DNA from: Dactylis glomerata
Taxonomy: Eukaryota; Streptophyta; Magnoliopsida; Poales; Poaceae
Length of the DNA stretch: 64,000 nucleotides
NCBI GenBank assembly: GCA_007115705.1
Contig: QXEO01000406.1
Location: forward strand, 4,964,775-5,028,774
Direction: 5' to 3'
The notes beneath the pieces are model-generated. The model saw only the letters and a list, made by a program, of their open reading frames with translations, searched no databases and was not told the origin of the DNA. This document shows, in pieces, positions 33,200 through 44,994 of the stretch. Numbering within the stretch: position 1 is the stretch's first letter; each line of letters starts with the position of its first letter. The position numbers and the translations under genes are program-made.

Positions 33200-34029
33200 T
33201 GATGAGGATACAATCATGGATCATGCTGATTTTGAGTGTTTGAGCTAGAAGGAAATATTGAGTCTAATTGATGATTATTATAAGGTGAATTCTTTCCTAG
33301 TTGAAAAGAATGTCTTGATATCTCCAAATTATATACTACCTAAAGCAATGTACTATGTTGTATTTAGGTATGTCATCTGTCAAGATATCGCCAGCGGGAG
33401 GAGAGGGAGGTCGGCGATCGAGAGACAAGTGGAGATCAAGTCTGGATGAGCACGAGCACGTGATGGCGCACTAGGACTGCCTACGACACGATGTCTACAC
33501 GTCTAAGGCGCGTTATACACATGGCCTGCGTGCTAAAATTAGGCCGAACCCATATATGGGTCGGTATGTACCCATTTAAGTCGAACCGAGTCAGTTTGGG
33601 CCCAAACCAGGCAGGTTTTGGGCCAGGTCAATGCTGAGGACGCCCGACCACCTATAAGTACCCCTGGGCGCCCCCTCAATTAGGGTTAGACCACGTTTAG
33701 ACTAAAGATTACTTCGTTGAACTGCTGTAAGCATTCATCTGAATTCCTCCGCACCAATTCATCTGGATTTGGTGTTATACTGCTGCAAGTTTAGTGTGAT
33801 CTGTTGTTCCATTGGGAATCAGTAGGTTGCAAACTACCGTTTTGTGGTCAACGGCTACGTGCGCAAGTGTGTGGAGTCGTGAATATCCTACAGGGTTTGA
33901 GAGCTGTTGCATTGGCATCAGGGTTCAAGCGAGGAGAGTTCATCGGTGACACCAAGTTATCCCCGACAATCATCCGCTGCCATCATCACCATCGCTTCGC
34001 TCACGAGAAGATCGGGCCACCCCATATCA
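33200..34029 (+). repeat. Putative 5' LTR of the inserted element
   Basis: Starts TGATGAGG and could end CCCATATCA just before the primer-site match. TATAAG lies at 33653-33658. The end is inferred from the primer match only. Confidence 0.45.
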
Positions 34030-34032
34030 TCT

Positions 34033-34042
34033 TGGTATCAGA
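34033..34042 (+). promoter_or_regulatory. Possible primer-binding site, initiator tRNA-Met
   Basis: TGGTATCAGA, ten nucleotides complementary to the 3' end of initiator tRNA-Met, three bases after a CA dinucleotide. Shorter than the match in the Tekay-like element. Confidence 0.4.
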
Positions 34043-35591
34043 TTTCCACGGTTTACTCGGTGAGCATCCACAAATTCATCCCTGCAATTCGTTTTTGTTT
34101 TCAGTCCTATTCAGAAAAAGCCAAAAAAAAAGGGTTCTTAGTTTCTGCCATAGCCTAGATTGCACCGTTCTTGAGTTTTAGTCGCTGATCGTTTTTCGCG
34201 TTTTCTTTCTTCCATCCGTAGGAGTCTAGGTCTAGCGATCTTTTCTGCATCTTTGTTTCGAGTTTGAATCTTGTTTGGAGTCTCATAGATCGTCATCTTC
34301 TTCGTGGTTTAGTGTGGGCTGTTCTTCTTCTTCACGTAAATCATCCATTGTGCAGTCTCCTGCAGATCCAATCAACCCAAAGAATCCAGCGTGTTTGTCC
34401 TTGGTCGATCCATCCAATACATAGTCCATCACATACACGTTTCCGATTCGTTCCGATTGTTTCGATCGTCAAGCAGTAGTCTGTCCGCTGTTCCTCATTT
34501 TTCCGATTGTTTCCGATTACTTTTTTCCGTCCAGATCCGATCGCTAGTTCCAACAAGAAAGCAATCGCTATTGATTTCCAAAAGAGTCCAGCTATCCCTT
34601 TGCCTGCAGCGATCGGCTTATTAAAAAAAGAGAGAGTTTCGAGCAGCCCCGCGCCCGACCCCAGACACCCTCCGTGCGGGTGCGTGATCGCTAGGGTCGC
34701 GGGACCTCTCGATCTCGCCCAGGGACAGAGATGGTCTGACCCCTGGCGCGCTGCTTCTGGCTTCGCTCGGCTCGCCCGTGCACACGGCGTGTGGTGTCCA
34801 GCGCCTGGGCCGGCCCAAGAATACAGGCCGACTTGATTAGTTAGTTTAGTAAAAAAAAAGAAGAGTAAAAAAAACTGGGGACGTACACTGCAGCTTTGTG
34901 TGCAGTACACGCCGCACCACAAATAAAAAAAAAGAGACAAACTACTTTGGCCTGCTGTCCGTTTTGCGTCGCCGTTGCGCTGCCGTGTGTTTCCGGCGTC
35001 ATATATCTCTGCTTCGACATGTTTTTCATCGGTTTCTCTACCGCGACAGCGTGTTACCACCGTGTCCACATAGCGTCCTTTTTACACGATTTTGATCGCT
35101 TTAGCTACAGCCTTTCTACAGCCTCATGTTAGGAGCTTACCCATACGAGACTAGCTACTTCGTGCTCATCAGGTTGCTGCCATTTGCGCAATCTTGTGCC
35201 TGTTCGTCGAGCCCGTGCTAGCATCTATCTCGTGCATTGCAACACGAGCTACTGTGCGTTGTCACTTTTATCTCTTGAGCTCTTTTTTAGAGTTGCTTTG
35301 CCTCGCTTATCTCCACCGTGTGTGTTTCGTGGGTTTATCATACGATCAGCACTAGGACTTATTTGCGGTGTACTTAGGATACCATACCTACAGCTCCACC
35401 ATATATTCCTGGTTTGTCGTGTGATCGCTCTTATATCCTCGATATTCACTTCTTCACATCAGTGCATTAGTTGTTTATTCGATTTGGTAAGCATCGCTAT
35501 TCACCTTGGAACGGTAAGATTCACCTTTTCTTGTCAGTTTTGAGTGAGTAGAGTGTTTCACCATATATACATATTTGTTGCTGCACTAATT
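34043..35591 (+). other. Leader region of the inserted element
   Basis: About 1.5 kb without a convincing ORF. Pyrimidine-rich with many TTCCGATTG-like segments (34440-34530). Short open frames on both strands have no recognisable content. Confidence 0.4.
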
Positions 35592-35817
35592 ATGGCAGAT
35601 GATGTTATGGATATTGTGGAGGCTGGCAGATATCATTTTTTCTGCCACAGATATTGTAGTGCCACTTTTTGGGAGGAAGAACGTGGAAACTTTGACGGTG
35701 ATGGGCTCTTTCACCATGGTGTGATGATTGGAGGTAGATGTGCTGCAACCACCATTGACCACATCTCTACCATCCATTTAATCAGCATTGAGGTCATCGA
35801 GATGTTGCCCAATTTCA
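35592..35817 (+). CDS. N-terminal ORF of the inserted element, unrecognised
   Basis: ATG at 35592 begins MADDVMDIVEAGRYHFFCHR; it stays open through the element end (EMLPNF) and only stops in flanking DNA at 35885. No known domain. Its position after a long leader suggests a gag-like or cargo protein cut at the element border. Confidence 0.3.
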
Positions 35818-36150
35818 CTCAACATGCCTTGGTTCTGGAATACGCCATGTGGATAAACCCAAAGCCTCCACATCTGACTTGCTAATGCCATTACAGTAAC
35901 TACCACTGTCAATCATCAACTTGCATGCTTTGCCTTTGATTATGCACTGCGCCTAAAATAAATTCTATCGTTGGCCTCTATCCGCTGTCATACAAGTCTC
36001 ATCATGTACTCTTTTGAGTTGCATATTTAGCCCACTCAATGGTACAACCTCCTCCACGATATCCTTGACAACTTCAGCCTTGACAACATCAACCGCTGAC
36101 AATTCATTTGGATCCGTTACTTCTATCTCTGCTTATCTAGAAACTGCTCG
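35818..36150 (-). pseudogene. Gypsy gag-protease junction, N-terminal protease half
   Basis: Reads VTDPNELSAVDVVKAEVVKD, then TADRGQR and QCIIKGKACKLMIDSGSYCN with the DSG catalytic motif, then GLSTWRIPEPRHVE at the border of the inserted element. Two TAG codons occur at 35965-35967 and 35953-35955; the second replaces an expected Gln. It continues in 32229-33199 across the insertion. Confidence 0.75.
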
Positions 36151-36180
36151 AGGAAACGAGATAGGTTTCCCACAACTATA

Positions 36181-36438
36181 GTGGAATATGGAGAAAAGGA
36201 AGTAAGAGATCTTCTAGCCCTAGAGAGACCTAAAAAGAAGAAGGACATTAGCAAGGTGATGTGCTTCAATTGCAAGGAACTAGGATATTATGCGTCCAAA
36301 TGTCCAGAAAGGAACCGCAAAGCGAACAGACAAGGTAGCATGAAGAAGGACCTCAGCCTTGACACTGGTTGCAAAAGCAATCGAAAGGGACATTATGCAA
36401 GTAAATGCGCAGAGAAAAGTACTTCAAGACTTCAGTGA
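36181..36438 (+). pseudogene. Gag zinc-knuckle fragment of a plus-strand Gypsy
   Basis: Reads ALERPKKKKDISKVMCFNCK ELGYYASKCPER with spacing CX2CX4(Y)X4C: the zinc-binding His is Tyr (CAT/CAC to TAT). A second degenerate knuckle follows (CKSNRKGHYASKC), missing one Cys. No good start codon. This is the nucleocapsid end of a gag; no pol follows before the chromovirus insertion, so the host element is probably non-autonomous. Confidence 0.7.
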
Positions 36439-37061
36439 ACTGAGATAACCGAAGGATGCCGCAATTATGAGGAGAAGACACAACAAGGTGTAGCCAACTT
36501 AAGAAATTGTATGCATCACCTGCTTTGTAGTGAATGTTGAAAGGACATGTAAGAGCAATGATCGACTTTGTTGAATGGATATTATTTTTCTTATGAGTTG
36601 GAAAACCAAAGGATCTGCAAGCTAAGAGCTAATGCAATACGAAAGTTTACGCAAACCCCTAGCTAAGGAACGATAGATTTGTTTTCAAAAACAAAAATGG
36701 GATTTGGAACATTGGTTCTATTTCCAAGATTTTTTTTGTCAAAACTAGTGAGGTTGACCAAGAGTTAGAATGTGAGGTTTAACAAACCATGTATGGAGTA
36801 ATGATTTGAGTGCAGGATGGATTGATCACCATTCCTACTACTCCTATTATTCGCTCTCATAATGTTGGCTTTGCGAACCTGGAGAGACATACCTACAAGA
36901 GTGACGATGTTGTTAAGCCTTAACCCTAGGCGGATAGCATATTATACCCCTATAATAGGCAAGTGCCGCCAAACGTAGGAATATGGTAAGGATGAACCAT
37001 GAGTGTACCGTTGAAGAAAACTTGCAATGGAAGTAGCCTTACCGACCTTAGAGCTCTGAGT
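36439..37061 (+). other. Internal non-coding part of the plus-strand Gypsy
   Basis: No ORF. Ends at target duplication GGTTG (37062-37066). The same element resumes at 49196. Confidence 0.5.
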
Positions 37062-37066
37062 GGTTG

Positions 37067-40000
37067 TGTAGCGTACCTGTGTTTTAATTGTGCTAGTCCC
37101 GGATCGACTGCTAGCACACACAGTTACAAGATGAAATATCAAGAATACAAAGGTCTTTATTACAACGCTTGATCCACAAATAACTTAGTCTTTTACAACT
37201 CAATAAGGCACAAAGCCACAACCCTATTACAATTCTAAAAATGACTAAGTAAAATAATATTCAAGTCTTCTTTCTTCATTGATCCGCAGGCAGACGTGTT
37301 GGATGAAGACTCGTGACCGTAGCGCAGAAATCTTCAATCTTCGTAGTATCCACCTGCAACATGATACGTTACAGCCACGGAGGGTCAATACGTTGAATGT
37401 ATTGGCGAATGTCACTTTGGTGGACTCAATGGCACCTACACGTATATGTTCTTTGGCCAGGTGGAGTTTAACTTAGCAAAAGCAAGCCTTTTTCCTATCT
37501 TTGTAAAACTCAAATTTTCCTTAGCAAAATTTTGTCCAGAAGGACCCTTTACTACCCAAGTTCACCCATCAAGTTTTAACTTAGAGAAATTGGGGTGAGG
37601 AGATTCTTGAACAGCTTCAAAGTCATGTCACTCAGAATTGTCCGTAACCAGGGACACGGCTAAGTACTTAGTTCTAAACACTCTGCAGAGGTGGTGCACT
37701 TTTCCCACAAGACTTAGTTAACCCGTTTTACCGTGAGACTCATTTTGCCTCAAACGGCCAAGTGAAAACTAAGACGAGACCTTTCAGAAGCATTCCCTCA
37801 GACCAAACGGACGCGCTCCATCCTACCAATATCTACCACCCTCTGTCCGCCTGGGTTGAGTTCTTGCAGCTTAGTTGACCAAGACAGAGCCCATATTGTC
37901 ATATGGTTGCACTGGAAGCTTTCACGATTTGAACGTCTCCAATCTCTTTGCTCCTGGGTGGACTCCCACAAGTGAGATACACCTGGTGGTTCAGAGGTTC
38001 GATGACATAACCCCAGGGAACCACTCAACATAAACCAAACAAAGCCACTTCCACCCAGGTGGTTCATTAACTTAGTTGTTTTCTTAGTTTTCCAAAAACT
38101 TGTTTTCCAACACTTAGCCAAAATCATGTGTTAACCCTTCCCACAATAAGAACAAAAGTAAAGTCCTATAGCAGCAGCAATTCTACTAGGAGATGCAAAA
38201 CTAGCTAGCCTAGACTAAACTTAGCACAACTAGCAATTAAAGATAAGAAAACATAAAAGCACCTAATCATGCATCTTCTACTAGAAAAGCTACAAGAAAA
38301 AACTTTCAGTAGGACAAGGAAACATGGTGACACTTGCCTTGACGAGGAGAAGAGTTGGTGCACTCGTCACACAGACACTCGTTGCACTCAGCACAATCTA
38401 CACATGAAATTTAGCATCATAAGCACATAACCATCACAAAAACAAACATGAAAAGAAAACATGCATGCAAATGTGTTTTAAACACTTCAAGGACACTTAG
38501 CATGTTTTCTGGTTGTTACTATATGCATGATGATATGAGCAAAATTTTAGAGTTATTATAAAGCTTATAACATCAACAACACACAATTAGAGCAAAGATA
38601 CAAACTAAAATTAGAAAAGTGATATAAAAGGTTCCCAAAAATAACTTGGTCATGCTACAGTACTAGGATATAACAGAGGAACCTAGTCCAAAAGGATTTA
38701 CTGCAAAAAGAATTTTATAGCTATTTTTAATAGTCAAAACAAAAGATTAAAGCTTGCAGCAATTCTCTATTTAAAAACATTACTATACACGCTTTTGATA
38801 CTGTTGTTAAATTCTACACAATTTTCTGAATCTATGGACGCAAAGTTTGCTAAAAACCGACGTGTGGATCTCCAGATATGAGTTTAGCAAGTTTTTAATC
38901 CAATCTGTGATTTAAAACGAAATCGAATTCGAAATAAACCAGAGGTCGACACGCGGCGCGTCCCTATTGGACGGTACCGCTTCGTTTGGATTGCGAACGA
39001 GTGCCGTTGGATCTAAAGAAGATCGCGCGGCTCAGATTGCTCGGTAACGATTCGCGTAAGTGATCTAAGATGAACCGTAAGATTCAGATCCGACGGTCGA
39101 AACAAGGAAGGGGAGGGGCTCACCGGAAGGATGTCGCCGGCAAAGTCTCTGTGGTACTGGAGGTCGATGTTGACGGAGATCTGGGAGTCCTGGTTGACGG
39201 CGGAGTATCGGATGACCTTTAGCTCGAGTTGGCAGGGGCGTTGGCGAAGCGGCGTCCTCGAACGCGTCCTGCAGAGGTGGCCAGAGGCGACTGAAAGTTA
39301 AGCCGTGGCTATGCTACGCAGAGCTCGGGCGAGGGTGATGTGCACACGTGGAGTTCAGAAACGAGGCTCATTCCGGGAGTTTCAGTAGGTCGAGGCGACT
39401 TTTGTGGCAAAGTTTCCAGAGACGAGGTGCACGGATGCCTCAGGAATTCCTCGCCGAAGTCCTAGCGGCGGATGGCAAGATCCAGACATGAACGGGCGCG
39501 GGGTTCTAGAGAAAAAAGGAGGGCGCAAACAATGTCAGGGGAGTGCGCCAGAGCATGGTGAGGAAGAAAGGCCAGGAAGGAGATCGGGAGAGGGTCGACG
39601 ATTACCACAGGCTGACGGTGATCTCCGTTACAGAGGCGGCGCGGCGGCTTTGAGTTGGAGCAGCCTGGCGGCGATGCGTTTAGGGTTTTGGAGGGGAAGA
39701 AGTGCGGGCGGTGAGGGGTTTATATGGTGGGCATTGCGTGGCAGAGGGGGTAGGGTTTTCGCAACCGAATCGGAGAAGAAATCGGGAAGATCGCGTCGGG
39801 TGTGCCGTGTTCGTCTTGGTTCCTCAGGACGGGATGACAAGCGGGACCCAGAGTCAGTGGCTGGAGGGGGAGTCTGACGGCCGGGGCCCACGCGTCAGTG
39901 GGGGTGGAGAGAGCTGCGGGTACCGATTCGGGCGCGGAGCCGTGCTGGGCCGTGGGCTCTATCTCGGGCTGGACCAAATTGGTTCCCGCGGCCCTTTTGC

Positions 40001-40272
40001 CTTTTTCTTATTTTCCTTCTCTTTTCTCTTTTGTTTTTCCTTTGAATTTTGCTTGAAACTTGTAAAAACTTCTGATTTGAATTTAAGTCACACTTTGGAA
40101 TTTTGTAAAACTTTCTTCTGGTATTTGAAACATACAGGTAAGGTTTTTGATTTAAGAGCAAAACAAAACTTGAAGAAAAAGTGCAAATGCAAAAAGAATG
40201 CTATGCATGATATGATGCATGATTTCATGTGAATCTTTATAATTTCTTTCTCCCAAAAATTGGGATGTTACA
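37067..40272 (-). repeat. 3' LTR of the chromovirus
   Basis: 3,206 bp, plus strand TGTAGCGTACC...GGGATGTTACA; almost colinear with 45991-49195. Includes AT-rich U3 to about 38900 (plus-strand order reversed) and a GC-rich block 38940-39990. Short open frames recur in both copies and are not genes. Confidence 0.95.
39719..39724 (-). promoter_or_regulatory. TATA box of the 3' LTR
   Basis: CCATATAAACCCCTC on the minus strand. The same motif is present in the other LTR at 48642-48647. Confidence 0.6.
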
Positions 40273-40289
40273 AGTCTAACCCCCTTAAG
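40273..40289 (-). promoter_or_regulatory. Polypurine tract of the chromovirus
   Basis: CTTAAGGGGGTTAGACT on the minus strand directly abuts the 3' LTR start. It primes plus-strand synthesis. Confidence 0.8.
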
Positions 40290-41610
40290 ATGAATCTCGC
40301 CCTCGAGATTCGGGTTGGCTAGCAAATAGGTGCGGGTAGTCTTCTCGGAGTTCATCTTCTCGTTCCCAAGTTGCTTCTTCTTCTTCAGTATGGTGACTCC
40401 ACTGAACTTTGCAAAACTTGATCGTCTTGGTACGAGTAACTCTTTCTGAAGTCTCTAAGATCTTGATAGGTTTCTCTTCATATGTGAGATCACTCTCCAA
40501 CTGAACCTCTTCCAATGGTATTGTGTCTCTTAGTGGGGTATCTGCCATCTCTGGATGACATTTCTTTAACTGACTCACATGGAACATGTTGTGCACTGCA
40601 GACAGAGATTCTGGCAGTTCTAGCTCATATGCTACTTCCCTTTGCGAGCCAAAACCTTGAACGGCCCTACAAAGCATGGTGCTAGCTTTCCTTTGACTCC
40701 AAATCTTTTTACTCCACGAAGTGGTGATACTCGAAGGTATGCTCTCTCACCCACCTCATAGGTTACTTCTCTACGCTTTGAATCTGCATAGCTCTTCTGT
40801 CTGGACTGAGCTATCTTGAGTCTATCTCTGATCAAATGAACCTTTTCTTTGGCATCCTTTATTATGTCTGGTCCGAAAAGACTTCGTTCACCAACACCAC
40901 TCCAAAGCAATGGTGTAGTGCACTTTCTTCCATATAGAGCTTCAAATGGTGCCATCTCTATGCTAGCTTGATGGCTATTATTATAAGAGAACTCTACATA
41001 TGGCAAGTTATCATCCCAGCTAGACCCATAGTCTAAGGCACAAGCTCTCAACATGTCTTCTAGAATTTGATTCACCCTTTCTGTTTGTCCATCAGTCTGA
41101 GGGTGAAACGCTGTGCTGAACTCTAGTCTAGTGCCCAAGGATTCATGAAGTTGGTGCCAAAAGTGAGAGGTGAATTGAGTACCTCTATTCGACATGATAC
41201 TCTTAGGTACTCCATGTAAGCACACTATTCGGCTCATATATATCTTGGCTAGTCTGGCGCTGGTATAAGTGGTTTTCACAGGGACGAAGTGAGCCACTTT
41301 GGTTAAACAGTCAACTACAACCCAGATGGAGTCATAACCAGACTTAGTCCTTGGTAAACCTGTGATGAAGTCCATGCCAACATTATCCCACTTCCATTCT
41401 GGTATGGGCAATGGCTGAAGTAAACCTGCTGGTTTCTGATGCTCTGCCTTGACTCTATTGCATACATCACACAGGGCAATATATTCGGCGACATCCCTTT
41501 TCATATTGCTCCACCAAAATCTACCCTTCAAATCCATATACATCTTGGTGTTCCCAGGATGAATAGAATAGGGTGAATCATGTGCTTCTTGCAGAATTAA
41601 CTTTCTGAGT
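40285..41610 (-). pseudogene. Integrase with C-terminal chromodomain-like tail
   Basis: HHCC zinc finger (HDSPYSIHPG ... LCDVCNRVKAEH) precedes the catalytic core. The first Asp is present (GMDFITGLP), the third acidic residue is present (TDGQTERVNQ), but the second Asp is Asn (SNRGTQFTS, codon 41187-41189), so strand transfer should be abolished. The GPY/F module (GPFKVLARKG) ends in a frameshift near 40640, apparently loss of one G in AAAGGGGAAG. The other frame continues ELPESLSAVHNMFHVSQLKK to a chromodomain-like tail (KTIKFCKVQWSHHTEEEEAT), which in chromoviruses guides integration to heterochromatin. Ends at 40285. Confidence 0.9.
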
Positions 41611-43223
41611 TCAGGGTCTTGTGGTACGCAAACACGTTTCTCAAACCATACGATACCTTGGTCATCTTCATGAAATCCCTTGGCTTTCCCTTTACTCATA
41701 TTACTCTTTATTTCTTCTATCTCTTTATCTAGTTTCTGAGCTTCTTTGATCTTGTCCATCAATATAGGCTGAACTTCAAAAGATGCTAGAAATCCTTCTG
41801 GCACAATTTCTAATCTGAGCTCCTTGAACTGTTTACACAAATCTTTAGGCAACTCTCCTGCTGTGAGTCCATTTACATAGCTCTTACGGCTCAAGGCGTC
41901 AGCTACAACATTAGCCTTTCCTGGATGGTATTGCAAGATCATATCATAATCCTTGATGAGCTCCAACCATCTCCTTTGTCTCATGTTTAGTTCCTTCTGG
42001 GTGAATATATACTTGAGGCTCTTGTGATCGGTGAACACATCACAATGCTTTCCCATCAAATAATGTCTCCATACCTTTAGAGCATGAACAACTAATGCTA
42101 GCTCTAGGTCATGAGTGGGGTAGTTTCTTTCGTGATGCTTAAGCTGGCGCGAGGCATAACTCACAACTTTTCTGTTTTGCATTAGTACGCTACCAAGTCC
42201 TTGATGAGAAGCGTCGCAGTAGACTTGGAAATCCTTCTGTATATCTGGCAGACTCAGGACATGCGCACTTACTAGCCGTTTCTTCAATTCTTGAAAACTA
42301 GCTTCGCATGAGTCAGTCCATTCAAATTTCTTGTCCTTCTTCAAAAGTTCAGTCATTGGCTTTGCTATCTTGGAGAAATTTTCAATGAATCTCCGATAGT
42401 ACCCAGCAAGGCCTAAGAAACTCCGGATGTCTCCCGCATTTTTGGGTGACTCCCATTCGGTAACGGATGCTACCTTACTTGGATCTACCGCGACTCCTTC
42501 TGCGGATACTATGTGACCAAGAAATCCTACCTTGTTCAGCCAAAATTCACACTTGCTAAATTTCGCATACAACTTATGCTCCCTGAGCTTTTCCATGATT
42601 AAGCGTAAGTGCTGCTCATGTTCTTTATCATCCTTGGAGTAAATCAGGATGTCATCAATGAACACCACTACGAAATTATCCAAGTATTCCATGAAGACCT
42701 TGTTCATCATGGTCATGAAGTATGCCAGGGCATTTGTTAACCCAAAAAACATGACGGTGTACTCATACAGACCATATCTAGTGGTAAAAGCTGTTTTGGG
42801 TATGTCTTGTTCTCGGATTTTCAGCTAGAAATACCCTGATCGCAGATCGATTTTGGAGAACACCTTTGCTCCTTTCAACTGATCAAACAGGCCATTGATG
42901 TTGGGCAACGGGTACTTGTTCTTGATTGTCACTTCGTTCAGCGAACGGTAATCCACAACCAATCTCTTGCTAGAGTCTTTCTTCTCCACAAAAAAAACAG
43001 GGGCTCCCCATGATGATGAACTCTGTTGGATGAAACCTTTATCCAACTGTTCCTTGAGCTGCTTCTTCAATTCCTTTAATTCATCTATGTCCATCTTGTA
43101 TGGTCTCTTTGCTATAGGCCCTGTTCCAGGCAGCAAGTCGATGATAAATTCGACATCCCTGTCTGGTGGCATTCCTGGCAACTCTTCTGGAAACACATTG
43201 GGGTATTCCTTAACGAATGGCAC
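41611..43223 (-). pseudogene. Reverse transcriptase and RNase H
   Basis: RT fingers start PFVKEYPNVFPEELPGMPPD, then DKGFIQQSSSSWGAPVFFVE and VDYRSLNEVTIKNKYPLPNI. A TAG at 42825-42827 follows GYF where CAG is expected. The palm continues with FGLTNALAYFM (S-to-F and P-to-L changes in a conserved block) and the catalytic FIDD at about 42651-42662. RNase H shows VYCDASHQGLGSVL with the first Asp and later TDHKSLKYIF. A 90-residue linker leads to integrase. In the element it copies RNA into DNA. Confidence 0.92.
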
Positions 43224-43723
43224 TTAATCCAGGCTAACCCCCTTAAGAGAATTAACCTTAGATCCCTTAAGCTCAAAGGTTGATTTGAAACGGATACGTT
43301 TCTTTTTAGGGGTTGTGAGAGTGACGATCCTTTTTGCTACATCTATGACTCCTTCAAAGGCTGTCATCCAATCCATGCCTAGGATGACATCCAGACCATG
43401 GGACTCCAGAACAATGAGATGAGCGGGAAATTGATGTTTTCCGATTCCTAAGGTTAGGTCTCGGCACCCAAAAGCTGCTACTAGTTCCCCTCCTGGAGAG
43501 CTTATTTTAATTGGTCTGTCTATGGTTCTGGTTGGTAAGTTATGTTTATCCACAAATGCTCTTGATATGAATGAATGAGATGCACCAGTATCAAATAGAA
43601 CAAGTGCTGGATTATCATTGAGTAAATACGTACCATAGACAGCGTCAGGTTCATCATAGATTTCCTCCACATTGACATGATTGACATGTCCCTTCTGAAA
43701 TGGATTGGGCTTGTTCCCTTCAT
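43224..43723 (-). pseudogene. Aspartic protease of the chromovirus
   Basis: Catalytic motif LVLFDTGASHSFIS is intact, followed by a hydrophobic second block (GLDVILGMDWMTAFEGVID). The frame ends LKGVSLD at TAA 43224-43226, a nonsense codon where the polyprotein should run into RT; CAA to TAA is the likeliest change. It overlaps a purine tract resembling the polypurine tract at 43235-43248. Confidence 0.88.
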
Positions 43724-44723
43724 CCTTCCTCTGGGGGCAATCATTGGCATAATGCCCAGTCTTGTGGCACTTGTAGCATTCCACCTGACTAATATCCCTC
43801 TTCTTGGGGACATTATTATTCCTGCCATTGTTATTGCCATTGCTATGGCCATTAGTCCTGGTGGAGTTATGATTGTTGTGGTTCCTGTGGCCATTATGGT
43901 GGTGGCCATTCCCCTTGTGATGCTGGTGCCCATTTCCACCATTATGGTTGTGGTGGTTTCCTCCATTCCTGTGGGATCCAGAGCTTCCATGGTCAGTGTG
44001 ATAGCTTCGTTTGTGTGCAGGCTCTGGGTACTTGCTGACATGATGCTTCCTCTTCCTATTTTCAGACTGCTTTATCTTACTTTCCAGAGTTATGGCTTGA
44101 TCAAGCAGAGACTAAAAGGTTGGAGTGTAGGCAACAGACAGAGGGATGGACAGTTCGTCATTTAGTCCCTCCAGGAACTTCTCCTTTCTCTTTGCATCGG
44201 TGTCAATGTCATCTGGTGCATAGCGTGACAGATTGGTGAACTCATCAATATACTCAGTCACACTACGGAATTTCTATCTCAGATCACGGAATTCCTTCTT
44301 TTTCAGACCCATCACACCAGAAGAAATGTGTGTAGCCCGGAACCCTTCCCGGAATGAGTCCCATGTTACACCCTCAATGGGATGGGTGATCTGATAAGTA
44401 TCCCACCAGCTGGCTGCTGGTCCTTCCAGAAGATGAGCTGCAAACCTGACTTTTTCTGCGTCAGTGCAACCAGTTGTCACCAAGTCTTTGTTGACAGAAC
44501 GGAGCCAATCCATGGCCTCCAGTGGTTCTGCAGCACGAGAGAACTTGGCGGGTCGAAGCCTCAGAAACCTTGCAAGCATGTCCACCTGAGGGGGAGGTGG
44601 TGGTGGTGGAGGGTTGTTGTTGTTGTTGGCGTTGGCCAGAAACTGAGTCATGACCTGCATGAGCTGAGCTTGGGCTTCCATCATTTGTTGCATTTGTTCC
44701 TCAGGAGCGCGACGAGGAGGCAT
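43724..44723 (-). pseudogene. Gag of the chromovirus
   Basis: ATG at 44723 (MPPRRAPEEQMQQMMEAQAQ), Asn and Pro tracts, then the Retrotrans_gag core (LRLRPAKFSRAAEPLEAMDW, LLEGPAASWWDTYQITHP). Two TAG codons at 44274-44276 and 44112-44114 interrupt an otherwise continuous frame. After a His/Asn/Gly-rich region comes an intact CCHC knuckle (CYKCHKTGHYANDC). Gag and pol share a single frame here, without a frameshift between them. Confidence 0.9.
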
Positions 44724-44994
44724 CTGTTGGGTTTGGAAAATAGGTGAAATTAGACTTAGAGATAGTCTAAGGAATAAAGTTTCCTACCCACATGCATAAA
44801 CAATCCATCAAAAGAACACAAACACAACATACACAAGCATAGGAGAACCTCAACCAAACAAGCAATAACAACTCACAAATAGTTTTTAAGGTACGCAAAC
44901 GTTTAAGTCTTTAAAGGGATACAATAACTAATGCCATAACACAAGCGGTCACGGGCATAACGCAAACTCAAAGATAAAGTGGTGGTGGTCTACT

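Larger units (their letters stand above)
33200..35817 (+). mobile_element. LTR-type element with one LTR, primer site and leader
   Basis: Precisely bounded: TG...CA ends (TGATGAGGAT...CCAATTTCA) flanked by CTCAA at 33195-33199 and 35818-35822, inserted in the Gypsy protease frame. Inside are an LTR-like first 830 bp with TATA box, a partial tRNA-Met primer match, a long non-coding leader and the start of an ORF. No 3' LTR copy is present, so this is an incomplete integration product, an internal deletion, or an unusually organised solo LTR. CACTCAA also matches on both sides, so a 7-bp duplication is possible. Confidence 0.6.
31650..36150 (-). mobile_element. Minus-strand Gypsy fragment, interrupted at 33200-35817
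   Basis: Consists of a 3' LTR (31650-32223), the end of a gag-protease region (32229-33199) and its upstream half (35818-36150). The two coding halves join in order once the inserted element and its target duplication are removed. The 5' part of the element is missing. Confidence 0.7.

Noticed and set aside
39404..40232. Open frames of 100-176 codons in the chromovirus LTR (mirrored at 48327-49155)
   Set aside because: They occur on both strands in the LTR around its TATA box, overlap one another, and have no domain; both LTR copies carry them only because LTRs are duplicates.
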